The translations under genes were made by a program, and so were the position numbers. 13,291 bases of DNA from Puniceicoccales bacterium (lineage in GTDB: Bacteria; Verrucomicrobiota; Verrucomicrobiia; Opitutales; LL51): the NCBI GenBank assembly GCA_031276935.1, contig JAISMD010000047.1, forward strand, positions 1-13,291, given 5' to 3'. Positions 1 to 8,777 of this stretch are shown here, piece by piece (the stretch's first letter is position 1; the number at the start of each line of letters is the position of its first letter). The notes below the pieces were generated by a model. That model saw only the letters and a list, made by a program, of their open reading frames with translations. It was not told where the DNA came from and did no database searches.

Positions 1-2077
1 TCGTCGAAAGTAAAGCCCCGACGCCAAAACCAATCTCGAAACGAAGGGCAATGTATAGGAGAATCATCAGGAGCGATGCACCCACGGCACAAAGGGCATT
101 CCATTTTATCTTTCCGCTCACCGAAGAACCAATGGTGGATTCCTGTACCACCTTCAATTTTGCCTGGGGATAGTGTTCGTCCAATTTTTGGAACAGTAGT
201 TTCCCCTTACCTTCCCGGGTCTGAATGCCAAGGACTTCACCCGCATCCTTAATATTCTTTCGATAAAGCGTTACCACTTCATCGATACCATTTTCCTTGG
301 CAATTTTTTCGATATCATTCGTATTCAGTTTTTCCTGGAATTGGAGTGTCATTTCATCGCCACCCATAAAATCGATGCCGTAAATATCACTTCCTCGGAC
401 GATAAATGCCAATAAACCTAATCCAACGACGATGGACGATAGAATGAATGCCTTTTTTTGCGTCCCTAAAAAATTAAATTTACGCACCGCGTGACTGTGT
501 TTTTTGAGTAGATTTTCAAAGCCCAAATTGATGAGAATCATCAGCAGTGCACGGCTCAGCACCAGGGCACAAAACATGGTCGCAAAAATCCCAATCGCCA
601 GAATAATTCCAAAACCTCGAACGGGTCCCGTACCTAACCAAATGAGGATTAAAGCGGAAAGTAATGTGGTAATATTGGCATCAAAGATCGTTGAAAATGC
701 CTTATCATAGCCCGCTGTCAGTGCGGCCCCCATCCGTTTCCCCAGAGCCAACTCCTCCCGCATGCGCTCAAAAATTAGAATATTGGAATCCACCCCCATA
801 CCAACGGTCAATACCAATGCCGCCACACCGGGAAGGGTCATTGTTGCTCCGATCATGGCCATCAAAGCGAGCACGATCAATGCATTGGCAAGTACGGAAA
901 AAACAGCGACTAAACCGGACATTCGATAGTAGGCTACCATGAATAAAATCACTAACCCAATACCTAAAAATGTAGCATGCATGGCACTTGTCTTCGCATC
1001 TTCCGCCAGGGAAGGACCAATTTCTTGAATTTCCGTCAGAATGAGTTCAAATTCAAGGGGATTGTTGAGCACGTTGGAAAGTTCGATGGCTTCCCGTTGG
1101 GAAAAATGTCCGGAAATACTCGCCATACCATTGGGGATTTCACAATTAATCCTCGGTGCGGAATAGAGTTTCCCGTCGAGAACAATCCCCAGGGCGTGTC
1201 CCATATTGTCCTTAGTTACCTTCGCAAAACGTTCAACGCCTTCCGGTGATTTCATTTCGAGACCGATTTCAAAGCCCCCATATTGATTCATGGTCGCATG
1301 GGCATTCTTCACCATCTTCCCGGTCATTTCCGGAATTTTCTTAACGTAGTAGGGAACCATTTCCATCTCACCCGTACGATGGTTTTCCCGCTCCTCAAAT
1401 AATAATTCATAGCCGATCGGTGCCAATTTGGGGTCTAAACTAGCGGGCATATTTTCGTGGACCAAACGGAATTCTAACTTCGCAGGACGCTTGACCGCAT
1501 CGACGATCTCCGGATTATCCTGGGTCGAAATCCCCGGTAACTGGATCTCGATTTCGTCGTTTCCCCGGCAGCGAATAATCGGTTCCGCGACCCCCATGCC
1601 GTCGAGACGATGGCGCATAATCTGCGCCGCCTTTTCTAAACGACTACTCCCCATGGCACTGTCTTTCTGCCCAACCGATCGATCCGTAATCTTCAGAGTA
1701 AAGGAAATCCCTCCCCGCAAATCTAATCCTTGTTTCAAACGCCCGCGGGAATCACGGAGCAATACATCCATCAAAATCCTGTTCTTTTTATCCAGATTTT
1801 TGATGTCCTGTAGTTTAATGTCGGGAAAGAAAGTGGAAAGGTCAATCTTTTCCTCCCGAGCAATCCCCTTCAACGCCACAAAAATGGACGGTACCTGTCC
1901 CAATTTCACCTTCAATTTCGCCCGGGAAAGAAGTGCGGCAAATTCATCGCCATAGGCGGTTGCCCGGCGCTCAATGTACTCGTTAAACGGACGATCGTTG
2001 AATGGAATGAGGCTGAAAAATGCCCAAATTAAAACCACTATCGATAGAATCGATCTCCCAAGAACTTTGTTAAACAT
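1..2077 (-). CDS. secDF: SecD-SecF fused protein-export membrane protein (3' end beyond the window)
   Basis: This is the accessory membrane subunit of the Sec translocon, which uses the proton gradient to pull exported proteins to the outer face of the membrane. The reading frame is open for 692 codons from ATG at 2077 and runs off the left edge. It starts with a membrane segment (about residues 8-25) and has the SecD periplasmic motif GLDLRGG (117-123). The SecD membrane bundle (about 367-515) includes GMGVDSNILIFER, whose Asp430 matches the conserved membrane aspartate of the family. The SecF half begins near residue 535, with a membrane helix at 543-561 and the SecF motif GIDFMGG (567-573). 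The visible part stops in the SecF membrane region, so roughly the last 120-150 residues are missing. A good ribosome site (GAGGG, 2081-2085) fixes the start. There is no yajC upstream; the preceding gene is oppB, 122 bp away. The assignment is firm. Confidence 0.96.
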   Translation of the reverse strand, partial: MFNKVLGRSILSIVVLIWAFFSLIPFNDRPFNEYIERRATAYGDEFAALLSRAKLKVKLGQVPSIFVALKGIAREEKIDLSTFFPDIKLQDIKNLDKKNRILMDVLLRDSRGRLKQGLDLRGGISFTLKITDRSVGQKDSAMGSSRLEKAAQIMRHRLDGMGVAEPIIRCRGNDEIEIQLPGISTQDNPEIVDAVKRPAKLEFRLVHENMPASLDPKLAPIGYELLFEERENHRTGEMEMVPYYVKKIPEMTGKMVKNAHATMNQYGGFEIGLEMKSPEGVERFAKVTKDNMGHALGIVLDGKLYSAPRINCEIPNGMASISGHFSQREAIELSNVLNNPLEFELILTEIQEIGPSLAEDAKTSAMHATFLGIGLVILFMVAYYRMSGLVAVFSVLANALIVLALMAMIGATMTLPGVAALVLTVGMGVDSNILIFERMREELALGKRMGAALTAGYDKAFSTIFDANITTLLSALILIWLGTGPVRGFGIILAIGIFATMFCALVLSRALLMILINLGFENLLKKHSHAVRKFNFLGTQKKAFILSSIVVGLGLLAFIVRGSDIYGIDFMGGDEMTLQFQEKLNTNDIEKIAKENGIDEVVTLYRKNIKDAGEVLGIQTREGKGKLLFQKLDEHYPQAKLKVVQESTIGSSVSGKIKWNALCAVGASLLMILLYIALRFEIGFGVGALLST

Positions 2078-2199
2078 ACTCCCTCAACGGCATGAAATTA
2101 GAAAATCATCCCCGTTCCCGCAAGCTAAAAGTCCGAAAAATATGGCTAAACCATTTTCCTTCAAACCATTAAAAGCTATCCGGTTGCGGCGGCGGAGAA

Positions 2200-3117
2200 T
2201 TACTGCAAACGGATCCGTGGATCTAACCAGGCTTGTACGCAATCCGCCAGGGCATTGCAAATCACAACGGCTAGGGCGTAAAAATTGACGATCCCTAAAA
2301 TGAGCATATCGTCCCGATTCGTGATCGCCTGTATGAGCAAACGTCCCAGACCCGGAATTTGAAAAATCGTTTCCGTCACAATGGCTCCACTGATAACACC
2401 GGCAAAGGCCGGTCCCATGTAGGCAACCACCGGTAGTAGACCGTTTTTCAGTGCATGGATGAAGAAAATTCGCCGCTCACTGATCCCCCGTGCCCGCGCC
2501 GCTATGATATAGGGTTTCTGTAAAACATCGCATAGCCCCCTCTTCGTCAGGCGAAAAACGTAGGATGCATAGAGAATTCCGATGGTTAGAGTGGGCAATA
2601 TTTTGTCTCCCCAGTGGTCCCAGCAGGCAACATTCACCCAACGGAGATGAATGCCAAAAACGTAGATCAATAGCGGACCAACAATAAACGCCGGTAGACA
2701 AATTCCCAATGTCGATAAAAAACTTAAAAAAAGATCAATCCAAGTTCCCCGGTAACAAACGCAAAGCATGCCCATAAAAATGCCCATCATTAGTGCAAAA
2801 AACATGGCGTAGACTCCGATTTCTAAACTAACCAACGCCTTTGACTTCACCAATTCGACCACGTCCCAATGGGGATACTTGTAGGAGGGCCCAAAATCCC
2901 CCCTGAAAACGCGACCAATGTAGCGGCAATATTGTTCCATAAACGGACGGTCCCGGCCATAGCATTGATCCAATTTCTGACGTATGGCGATGGGGATTTC
3001 CTTTTCTCCATCGAAGGGCCCACCGGGTACGGAATGGACAAGGCTAAAGGTCAAAAACGTCACCGCAAGAAAGATCGGAATCGCGAAAAGAATTCTCTTT
3101 GTGAAGAAAAAAAACAT
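2200..3117 (-). CDS. oppB: OppB-type oligopeptide ABC transporter permease
   Basis: This is an inner-membrane permease of a peptide (or nickel-type) ABC importer, 305 aa, the usual length. It opens with the classic N-terminal helix and the VHSVPGGPFDGE segment. About six hydrophobic helices are visible (around 9-28, 100-122, 128-156, 172-188, 228-250 and 272-293). The cytoplasmic EAA loop that contacts the ATPase is at about 206-225 (AARARGISERRIFFIHALKN). The tail YMGPAFAG...ETIFQIPGLG...NRD, ending DPRIR, resembles E. coli OppB closely. It starts 6 bp after the surA-like gene ends, so the two are probably co-transcribed. The partner genes oppA, oppC, oppD and oppF are not in the window; secDF follows instead. 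The substrate is inferred from the family only. Confidence 0.93.
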   Translation of the reverse strand: MFFFFTKRILFAIPIFLAVTFLTFSLVHSVPGGPFDGEKEIPIAIRQKLDQCYGRDRPFMEQYCRYIGRVFRGDFGPSYKYPHWDVVELVKSKALVSLEIGVYAMFFALMMGIFMGMLCVCYRGTWIDLFLSFLSTLGICLPAFIVGPLLIYVFGIHLRWVNVACWDHWGDKILPTLTIGILYASYVFRLTKRGLCDVLQKPYIIAARARGISERRIFFIHALKNGLLPVVAYMGPAFAGVISGAIVTETIFQIPGLGRLLIQAITNRDDMLILGIVNFYALAVVICNALADCVQAWLDPRIRLQ

Positions 3118-3123
3118 CGAAGT

Positions 3124-4059
3124 TTATAAAATCGTATAATAGGATTTTTGCTTTAGGCTTTGGATCCAATTTTCTCGCAAAAGTTGGTATTTTTCATTCA
3201 GCAGCGTTTGTTCAATGAACGTTCTCGCCTCATCCAGGGACAAAGGATATTCTTCCCGAACACTTCGTAGGCCTAAAAATATAGCTTGATTGCCCAATAA
3301 AATCGGTTCCTGCGTAAAGGTACCAACCTCCATTGTTGTTATTTTCTCACCAATTAATGGCTGCATATCCCCCTCCACAAGACCCTCCATGGAATGGATT
3401 TCAACTCCCGGAATTTGTGTCAACCGTTGACCTAATGCGTCGTAGGGTAATATTTCTTCCAAACATTCCCGAACGAGGGTTATGCCTTCCCCGTCCTCAC
3501 TGTCTAAAGTTACCTGGTCCACATCGAATTGCCGTTCCCGAATGAGCTCATCTCGGTGACAATCGTAGTAATTCTGAATTTCAAGGGGACTGACCACACT
3601 GGGTTTGAGCACATTACGACCGTACATGTATTCGACGATGGCATCCTCCTTCAACTCATCCTGGTAGCTTGCCTTGGTTTTTCCATAGCGGCGTAGGGCT
3701 TCCGCAAACTTCCGTGGGCTATTGGCAAAGCGTGTTTTCTGAATCTCATCGTATTTTTTCTGCACGTAGGATGTCGGTAACTGACCCTTCATGCGTTCAA
3801 ATTCCTTGGCAATGATTTTTTTCTCAACCATCGTATCCAATACCTTCGACCGTAACCTTTCCCTCAAATCCTCCTCCAAAGGACGGCCCCCATTGAATAA
3901 TATCATTTCGATTTCCAACTGCTGTTGGGTGATGATATGATCTTCGACGTAGGCCACAATGCGATTATTATAAATATTCGTTCGATGGGCAAAGACATGG
4001 ATCCCGTACATCGGGTACAAAAAACAAAGGGAAAAAATCCAACGGAAATACCGGAACAT
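3124..4059 (-). CDS. SurA-like periplasmic chaperone with degenerate parvulin domain
   Basis: This is a 311-residue exported protein resembling SurA/PrsA-type foldases, which escort outer-membrane proteins through the periplasm. Residues 1-24 look like a signal peptide (hydrophobic core, cleavage plausible after HVFA). Residues 33-150 match the SurA N-terminal chaperone region (NRIVAYVEDHIITQQQLE, then a helical LRSKVLDTMVEKKIIAKEFE segment). Residues about 175-265 sit where a parvulin domain should be (FDVDQVTLD ... MEVGTFTQEPI), but the usual His near its first strand and the GxLGW turn are not recognisable, so isomerase activity is doubtful. The frame stays open upstream to 4410, but that part is antisense to hinT and has no signal peptide; I chose the ATG at 4059 because the signal peptide starts there. 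No strong ribosome site is visible. A possible promoter (TTGCTT, 17 bp, TTTAAT) lies just upstream. It is followed 6 bp later by oppB. Confidence 0.8.
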   Translation of the reverse strand: MFRYFRWIFSLCFLYPMYGIHVFAHRTNIYNNRIVAYVEDHIITQQQLEIEMILFNGGRPLEEDLRERLRSKVLDTMVEKKIIAKEFERMKGQLPTSYVQKKYDEIQKTRFANSPRKFAEALRRYGKTKASYQDELKEDAIVEYMYGRNVLKPSVVSPLEIQNYYDCHRDELIRERQFDVDQVTLDSEDGEGITLVRECLEEILPYDALGQRLTQIPGVEIHSMEGLVEGDMQPLIGEKITTMEVGTFTQEPILLGNQAIFLGLRSVREEYPLSLDEARTFIEQTLLNEKYQLLRENWIQSLKQKSYYTIL

Positions 4060-4141
4060 GTAACCGCATATTAAAGCAAAAGAAAAAAATGGAAGCAAAT
4101 TTTTATTGGAAAAACTCTCCGCCGTTCTATATACCCATCCC

Positions 4142-4495
4142 ATGGATCCAAATGGCGAGAAAACTGTGTTTGAAAAAATTATCGATGGGGAAATTCCCTC
4201 CGAAATCCTTATGGAAGACGAACGATGCATTGTGATTCGGGATATTAATCCCTGTGCACCGACCCACGTGCTCATTATTCCCAGAAAAAGAATTCCCCGC
4301 ATCGGCGACGCGGAAAGCCAGGACGAAAGTATTTTGGGGCATCTCCTATTGACCGCAAAGGCGTTTGCAAAAAAATATAACCTAAACCAGGGCTTTCGCA
4401 TCGTCATCAATAACGGCCCCGACGCTTTGGAAACAGTCCCCCATCTCCATCTCCATCTCCTGGGTGGGAAATTAATGGCCTGGCCTCCCTGCTGA
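4142..4495 (+). CDS. hinT: HIT-family purine nucleoside phosphoramidase (HinT-like)
   Basis: This is a small cytoplasmic hydrolase of AMP-lysine and related nucleoside phosphoramidates. From the ATG at 4142 it has 117 aa, the usual size. It has the family opening TVFEKIIDGEIPSE, the central APTHVLIIPRK strand, and near the C-terminus the histidine triad HLHLHLL (His101, His103, His105; His103 would be the nucleophile) followed by GGKLMAWPP, the standard HinT ending. A TTG at 4106 would add 12 residues, but the conserved part begins after Met 4142. Neither start has a clear ribosome site. A weak promoter-like pair (TTGGAA 4106-4111, TATATA 4128-4133, 16 bp apart) would place the transcript start almost at 4142, which could mean a very short leader. 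It is divergent from the surA-like gene. Confidence 0.93.
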   Translation: MDPNGEKTVFEKIIDGEIPSEILMEDERCIVIRDINPCAPTHVLIIPRKRIPRIGDAESQDESILGHLLLTAKAFAKKYNLNQGFRIVINNGPDALETVPHLHLHLLGGKLMAWPPC

Positions 4496-4561
4496 TTTTT
4501 TTTATAGGGTTCAATCTATTTTTGCGAAACATTTATAAAACATCCATATCCCCCAAAAAAG

Positions 4562-5770
4562 ATGACCGTGGCTCACCCATTCAACGACGCACCCTTTCCC
4601 TACCACCACGAAGTGGAAATCGGGATCGAAAACATTACCAATTTAGGATTAGGGGTAGGTCGCCATGAAGGTTGGGTGATTATGGTCCCCTTTGTCATTG
4701 GCGGAGAGCGGGTACGCTGCCGCATCTTTCGCAACCATAGTCACTATTCGGAAGCGGATTTGGTAGCCGTTTTAGATCCTTCTCCCCAACGCATGGAACC
4801 ACTTTGTCCCCTATTTGGTATCTGTGGAGGCTGCCAGTACCAGCACATCCATGGCCCTACGCAGCGCGATATAAAAAGGCGACAGGTCCAGGAATTGCTA
4901 CAAAGACTGGGTCACATCGACTGCGATGTACGACCTACGATTGGAACGGAACAACTCTACCATTACCGTTCAAAATTGACACCGCATTTCGGGAAGGGGA
5001 TCCGTGAAATTGGTTTTTTAAAAGCGGGGAGTCGTTCCCATATCATCGATGTGGAGCGCTGTTATCTTGCGACCCACGCCATCAATGAACGACTTAAAAC
5101 CCTACGCCAAGAAATTAAAACAAAGTCCTTAAAAAGAGGGGGGACTCTTCTGCTCCGTGATACGGGCCAAGGAATTGTTACCGATCCCAAACAGATCATT
5201 GGGCAAAGCATTGGGCGTTTCGAATTCCAGGTACAGGCCGGTGAATTTTTCCAAAACAATCCCCATATTCTGGAAACATTTGTCGACCACATTATCGGGG
5301 AAGCCTCCGCGCCTTCCATCACCCATTTGATCGACGCCTACTGCGGTGTCGGTGTATTTGGAATCTGTGGGAGTTCTCATTTTAGGACGGTTACTGCCAT
5401 TGAAATCAACGAAAGTGCCATCAATCTCGCCCGGAAAAATGCACAAATTAATGCCATTGGCAACATACGATTCATTGCCGGTTCTGCGGAAAATATTTTC
5501 GCCGGCGAACTCCCGGAAGCTCGGCACACGGCCATTATTTTAGATCCGCCCCGGAAGGGTTGTGATTCATCCTTTTTGCGGCAACTGGTACAATTTTCCC
5601 CACAAAGAATTATTTACGTTTCCTGCAGTCCCGATACACAGGCGCGGGATACCAATTTTTTGGTGCAATGCGGTTATCGAACGGATTGCGTCCAGCCCTT
5701 TGACTTCTTTCCGCAGACACGGCACATCGAAAACGTCATTACTTTTTCCAAAACCACGGCATCGAATTAA
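4562..5770 (+). CDS. rlmD: 23S rRNA (uracil-C5)-methyltransferase, RlmD/RumA family
   Basis: This S-adenosylmethionine-dependent enzyme of the TrmA/RlmC/RlmD family makes 5-methyluridine in RNA. It has 402 aa. An N-terminal TRAM-like RNA-binding domain (about 15-72) is followed by the iron-sulfur cysteines C82, C88, C91 and C167 (CPLFGICGGC and VERCYLA), which separate RlmC/RlmD from TrmA. The methyltransferase domain has DAYCGVGVFG (258-267) for cofactor binding, DPPRKG (328-333), the catalytic cysteine C355 in VSCSP, and Glu390 in RHIENV as the likely base. All key residues are present. Whether it modifies U1939, U747 or both cannot be told from motifs. The ATG at 4562 has no Shine-Dalgarno sequence; the 66-bp gap after hinT is AT-rich with a T8 run just after the hinT stop. 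Its TAA overlaps the transketolase stop codon on the other strand. Confidence 0.92.
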   Translation: MTVAHPFNDAPFPYHHEVEIGIENITNLGLGVGRHEGWVIMVPFVIGGERVRCRIFRNHSHYSEADLVAVLDPSPQRMEPLCPLFGICGGCQYQHIHGPTQRDIKRRQVQELLQRLGHIDCDVRPTIGTEQLYHYRSKLTPHFGKGIREIGFLKAGSRSHIIDVERCYLATHAINERLKTLRQEIKTKSLKRGGTLLLRDTGQGIVTDPKQIIGQSIGRFEFQVQAGEFFQNNPHILETFVDHIIGEASAPSITHLIDAYCGVGVFGICGSSHFRTVTAIEINESAINLARKNAQINAIGNIRFIAGSAENIFAGELPEARHTAIILDPPRKGCDSSFLRQLVQFSPQRIIYVSCSPDTQARDTNFLVQCGYRTDCVQPFDFFPQTRHIENVITFSKTTASN

Positions 5771-7737
5771 GCTTTTTCCAGGAGCGTTCGAATTTCATCG
5801 CCCATGCGTTCGACGGAAAACCCGAAGTATTCTTGGAGGATTTTCCCCGAAGCACTTAAACCAAAAGTATCGATGGAAATCACCTTCCCCTTTGGCCCAA
5901 CGTAGCGGTACCAAGGCAGGCTAATCCCCGCTTCAACGGCTAGGCGCAACGGGCAAGTTTCGGGAAGAACACTCTGCTGATAGGCTTCGGATTGGGTTTC
6001 AAAAATCTCCATACAGGGTACCGAAACGATGCGAACATGTTCCTGAAATTCTTCGGCGGCTTCCAAAACAAGACCCAATTCACTTCCCGAAGCCAGGACA
6101 ATTACTTTGGGATATAGGGTTTCTCGGCGGGCAATATAGGCTCCTTTAAGCGTACCCGCCCTACTATTTTCGAGGCCCAACAACGGGAGATCCTGACGGG
6201 ATAAAACAAGGGCCGTTGGACCATCCAAACGGGCATAGGCAATGGCATAGGCACCCACACACTCTTCCCCATCGGCGGGACGAATAACATGGAGATGGGG
6301 AATGGAACGGAGAGCGGTCAAAGTTTCCACGGGTTGATGGGTCGGGCCATCCGGACCGATGGCGATGGAATCGTGGGTAAAAATATAAATAACCGCCAAG
6401 CGTGCCATAGCTGCAATGCGAATGGCAGGACGCAAATAATCCGAAAAAACAAGGAATGTCGCCCCCGTCGGTCGAAAAACACCGTCATAGGCAATGCCGT
6501 TCAGGATCGCACCCATAGCATGTTCCCGAATGCCAAAGGCCACATTACGTCCCAGAAAATTGTTGCCATCAAAATCTCCGCCCCGAAACAGGTAATTCCT
6601 ATTGGAACTGAATAAATCGGCACTACCGGTTATAATTTCCGAATTTTTAGTGGCCAATGCGTTGAGAATTTCCCCACCGGCTTCCCGCGTCGAAATCCTT
6701 TCGCAATGAGGGAAAAATACTTCGTCCATAATATTTTCCCCCGGTTTTTTTTCCCATAATTTGGGGAATTTTTTCCCATAGCTACGCCGTTCCCGACGAA
6801 ATTCCTTCAACCAAAGATCGTACGTTTCTTTCCACTGCAGGCGACGTTCGTGGAAAAATTTTTTCAGCGATTCACTGATATAAAAGGGCAAGGAGGGTAG
6901 ACCAAGACGCTTCTTTGCCGCTTTAATAAACGGTATACCGCCTTCGCCGTGGGCTTTAGGTGTGGCGGCGACTTCCCCGATGCCCCGTCCGATAATCGTT
7001 CGCGCAATAATGAGATTGGGGCGCGTACTATTTTTAGCCAATTCGTAGGCCTCGATGAACTGCTTGAGATCATGTCCATCAACCGTTTGGACGAAAAAGC
7101 CATAGGCTTCAAAGCGCTTCCCGACGTCTTCCGATTGTGTTTTTTCCAACATACCATCGAGCGTTACCCCGTTGGCATCGTAGATAAGAATCAAATTATC
7201 AAGCTTGAGATGACCCGCTAGGGAACAGCTTTCGTGGGAAACTCCCTCCTGTAAACAACCGTCGCCGCATAGACAAACAACGTGGTAATCTAAAATCTTT
7301 TGCCCCTTTGGAAGACGACCGATCTGCATCTTTTCCGAAATCGCAAAGCCAACGGCATTTCCAATACCCTGCCCCAATGGTCCCGTCGTACATTCCACTC
7401 CGGGTGTCACAGTGAATTCGGGATGGCCGGGTAAATTGCTTCCCAATTTCCGGAATTGCGATAACTCATCGAGGGCAAATCCACTCAGATAGAGCCAAAC
7501 GTACAAAAATATACTACCGTGCCCCGCCGATAGAATGAAGCGATCCCGATTGATCCATCGCGGTTCCGAGGGATGTAAACGGAGGAGATAGCCGAATAAA
7601 GCCGCCCCCATTTCCGCACAACCTAAGGGTAAACCAAGATGCCCGGATTTAGCTTCCTCCACCGCATCCATGGTCAATCCCCGTGCAATCTGTGCCGCCT
7701 CTTCCAACTGCGTCAGTAGTGTTCGCGAAATCACCAT
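5767..7737 (-). CDS. tkt: Transketolase
   Basis: This thiamine-diphosphate enzyme moves two-carbon units between sugar phosphates in the non-oxidative pentose phosphate pathway. It is full length at 656 aa. The expected signatures occur in order: SGHLGLPLG (31-39), SAGHGS with His73, LPGHPE (102-107), GPLGQG (119-124), the cofactor motif GDG (158-160) with Asn189, KAHGEGG (His263), the catalytic glutamate E405 in GIREHAMG, THDSIAIGPDGPTHQPVE (His455 and His467), and a phosphate-binding arginine in VLSRQDLP. The HLG in place of the common HPG recalls chlamydial transketolases and supports a PVC origin. The ATG lies 2 bp after the amidase stop, and an AAGGCGG ribosome site sits inside the end of the amidase gene, so translation is probably coupled. 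It is the last gene of the infC-amidase-tkt cluster. Confidence 0.98.
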   Translation of the reverse strand: MVISRTLLTQLEEAAQIARGLTMDAVEEAKSGHLGLPLGCAEMGAALFGYLLRLHPSEPRWINRDRFILSAGHGSIFLYVWLYLSGFALDELSQFRKLGSNLPGHPEFTVTPGVECTTGPLGQGIGNAVGFAISEKMQIGRLPKGQKILDYHVVCLCGDGCLQEGVSHESCSLAGHLKLDNLILIYDANGVTLDGMLEKTQSEDVGKRFEAYGFFVQTVDGHDLKQFIEAYELAKNSTRPNLIIARTIIGRGIGEVAATPKAHGEGGIPFIKAAKKRLGLPSLPFYISESLKKFFHERRLQWKETYDLWLKEFRRERRSYGKKFPKLWEKKPGENIMDEVFFPHCERISTREAGGEILNALATKNSEIITGSADLFSSNRNYLFRGGDFDGNNFLGRNVAFGIREHAMGAILNGIAYDGVFRPTGATFLVFSDYLRPAIRIAAMARLAVIYIFTHDSIAIGPDGPTHQPVETLTALRSIPHLHVIRPADGEECVGAYAIAYARLDGPTALVLSRQDLPLLGLENSRAGTLKGAYIARRETLYPKVIVLASGSELGLVLEAAEEFQEHVRIVSVPCMEIFETQSEAYQQSVLPETCPLRLAVEAGISLPWYRYVGPKGKVISIDTFGLSASGKILQEYFGFSVERMGDEIRTLLEKA

Positions 7738-7739
7738 AC

Positions 7740-8759
7740 TTACCGCCTTTTACCCAGATTGGTACGGTATTTTTTTATACCTTCAACCAATCCTTCGACG
7801 ATTTTTTTTTGGAATGCGGGATCCCTTAATTTTTTCCCCTCACCATCGTTACTAATGAAACCAACCTCAACGAGTACACCGGGCATGTTCAGTGATTTCA
7901 GAACCGAAAATTCTGCCATCTTTAGGCCACGATTCTCCAGTTTAGTCACCTGTGTAAAGGCCGAGAGTAGGGAATAGGCCGCAATCAAATTCCACGGATC
8001 AAAGCTATTCCCCCCGTAATTTTTCGCCCGACTGAGTGTGAATACCTCCACGCCATGGGCAGATTTTATACAGGAAGCATTGCCGTGTATGCTGATAAAA
8101 AAATCAGCGCCCTTTGCCCTCAGGGGGCGATCCTTTAACTCCACAAAATGATCCGCTGTCCGGGTTTCAACGACTAAAAATCCGGCCCTAAGGAGTTCCG
8201 TTTTGAGTAATTTAGCAATCCGTAGGGTAATATCCTTTTCGTAGATATGGAGATTGGGGTTCGTTGCACCGGGATCCTTTCCCCCATGCCCCGGATCTAT
8301 GGCAATGGTTCTGAGTGCGGGCGTCGAGCCTTTGATCAAATTGAGCGCCAGTAGCGGTACCAAAACTCCCAAATAATCATCGTAGCTCACCAGTAAATTG
8401 CCATCCCGAAAAATGAGTTTATGGGCTAAAAATATCTTCGATTGCTGATAGGTGATGTAATCTTTCCCCGAAGAAAATTGAATCTTCGCCGCACCTTTTT
8501 TTAAAGTAATTTGACCTTTCTTTGTATCCGACAGCGTTTTCAAACACAGCGATTTCATAACCTCTTCCAAGGTTAAATAGCGCTTCCCTCCAATAAAAAT
8601 CCCCACCGTTTTCTTAGTGGAATTATATTGGATCGATTGTTTTTCGTCGGCAAAGAGGTAAAGATTACCCTGCTTTAACGCCACAAAGAGGAAACTTAAA
8701 ATACCCAGTAATAGCGGGAAAAAAACATGGAAGCGATAGCACATTGCCCGTATGGTCAC
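7740..8759 (-). CDS. N-acetylmuramoyl-L-alanine amidase (Amidase_3), exported
   Basis: This zinc hydrolase cuts the bond between MurNAc and L-Ala in peptidoglycan and acts in the periplasm, typically in daughter-cell separation. It has 339 aa. A hydrophobic segment at 12-36 acts as signal peptide or anchor. Residues 50-145 form a beta-rich region resembling the copper-amine-oxidase-like N-terminal domain seen in some amidases (IFIGGKRYLTLEEVMKSL, then YDDYLGVL). The catalytic domain runs from about 150 to 332, with zinc ligands H158 (DPGHGG), E174 (YEKDITLR) and H225 (SIHGNAS) and catalytic E298 (LVEVGFISN). The GTG start at 8759 is preferred because a GGAG ribosome site lies 8 nt upstream; an ATG at 8744 is an alternative. 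It starts 18 bp after infC ends and stops 2 bp before tkt. It is AmiC/CwlM-like in its catalytic domain, but I do not assign a gene name. Confidence 0.92.
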   Translation of the reverse strand: MTIRAMCYRFHVFFPLLLGILSFLFVALKQGNLYLFADEKQSIQYNSTKKTVGIFIGGKRYLTLEEVMKSLCLKTLSDTKKGQITLKKGAAKIQFSSGKDYITYQQSKIFLAHKLIFRDGNLLVSYDDYLGVLVPLLALNLIKGSTPALRTIAIDPGHGGKDPGATNPNLHIYEKDITLRIAKLLKTELLRAGFLVVETRTADHFVELKDRPLRAKGADFFISIHGNASCIKSAHGVEVFTLSRAKNYGGNSFDPWNLIAAYSLLSAFTQVTKLENRGLKMAEFSVLKSLNMPGVLVEVGFISNDGEGKKLRDPAFQKKIVEGLVEGIKKYRTNLGKRR

Positions 8760-8777
8760 GATGTTTTCTCCGTAAAA

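Noticed and set aside
2078..2199. Possible leader peptide or arrest peptide upstream of secDF
   Set aside because: Only two very short ATG frames occur (stop after one codon), with no ribosome site, so there is no support for a SecM/VemP-like regulator.
504..2288. Several plus-strand open frames across the secDF region
   Set aside because: They are antisense to a well-supported secDF frame and show no family features.
4060..4410. Open 117-codon upstream extension of the surA-like frame, antisense to hinT
   Set aside because: The opposite strand is a clear HIT protein, and a signal peptide begins at the internal ATG 4059, so the extension is a shadow.
4442..4459. Triple tandem repeat of CATCTC
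   Set aside because: It encodes the HxHxHx histidine triad of the HIT protein; codon choice explains the repeat.
4493..4510. T8 run just after the hinT stop as an intrinsic terminator
   Set aside because: No stable GC-rich stem precedes it beyond a short GGCC/GGCC match inside the coding end.
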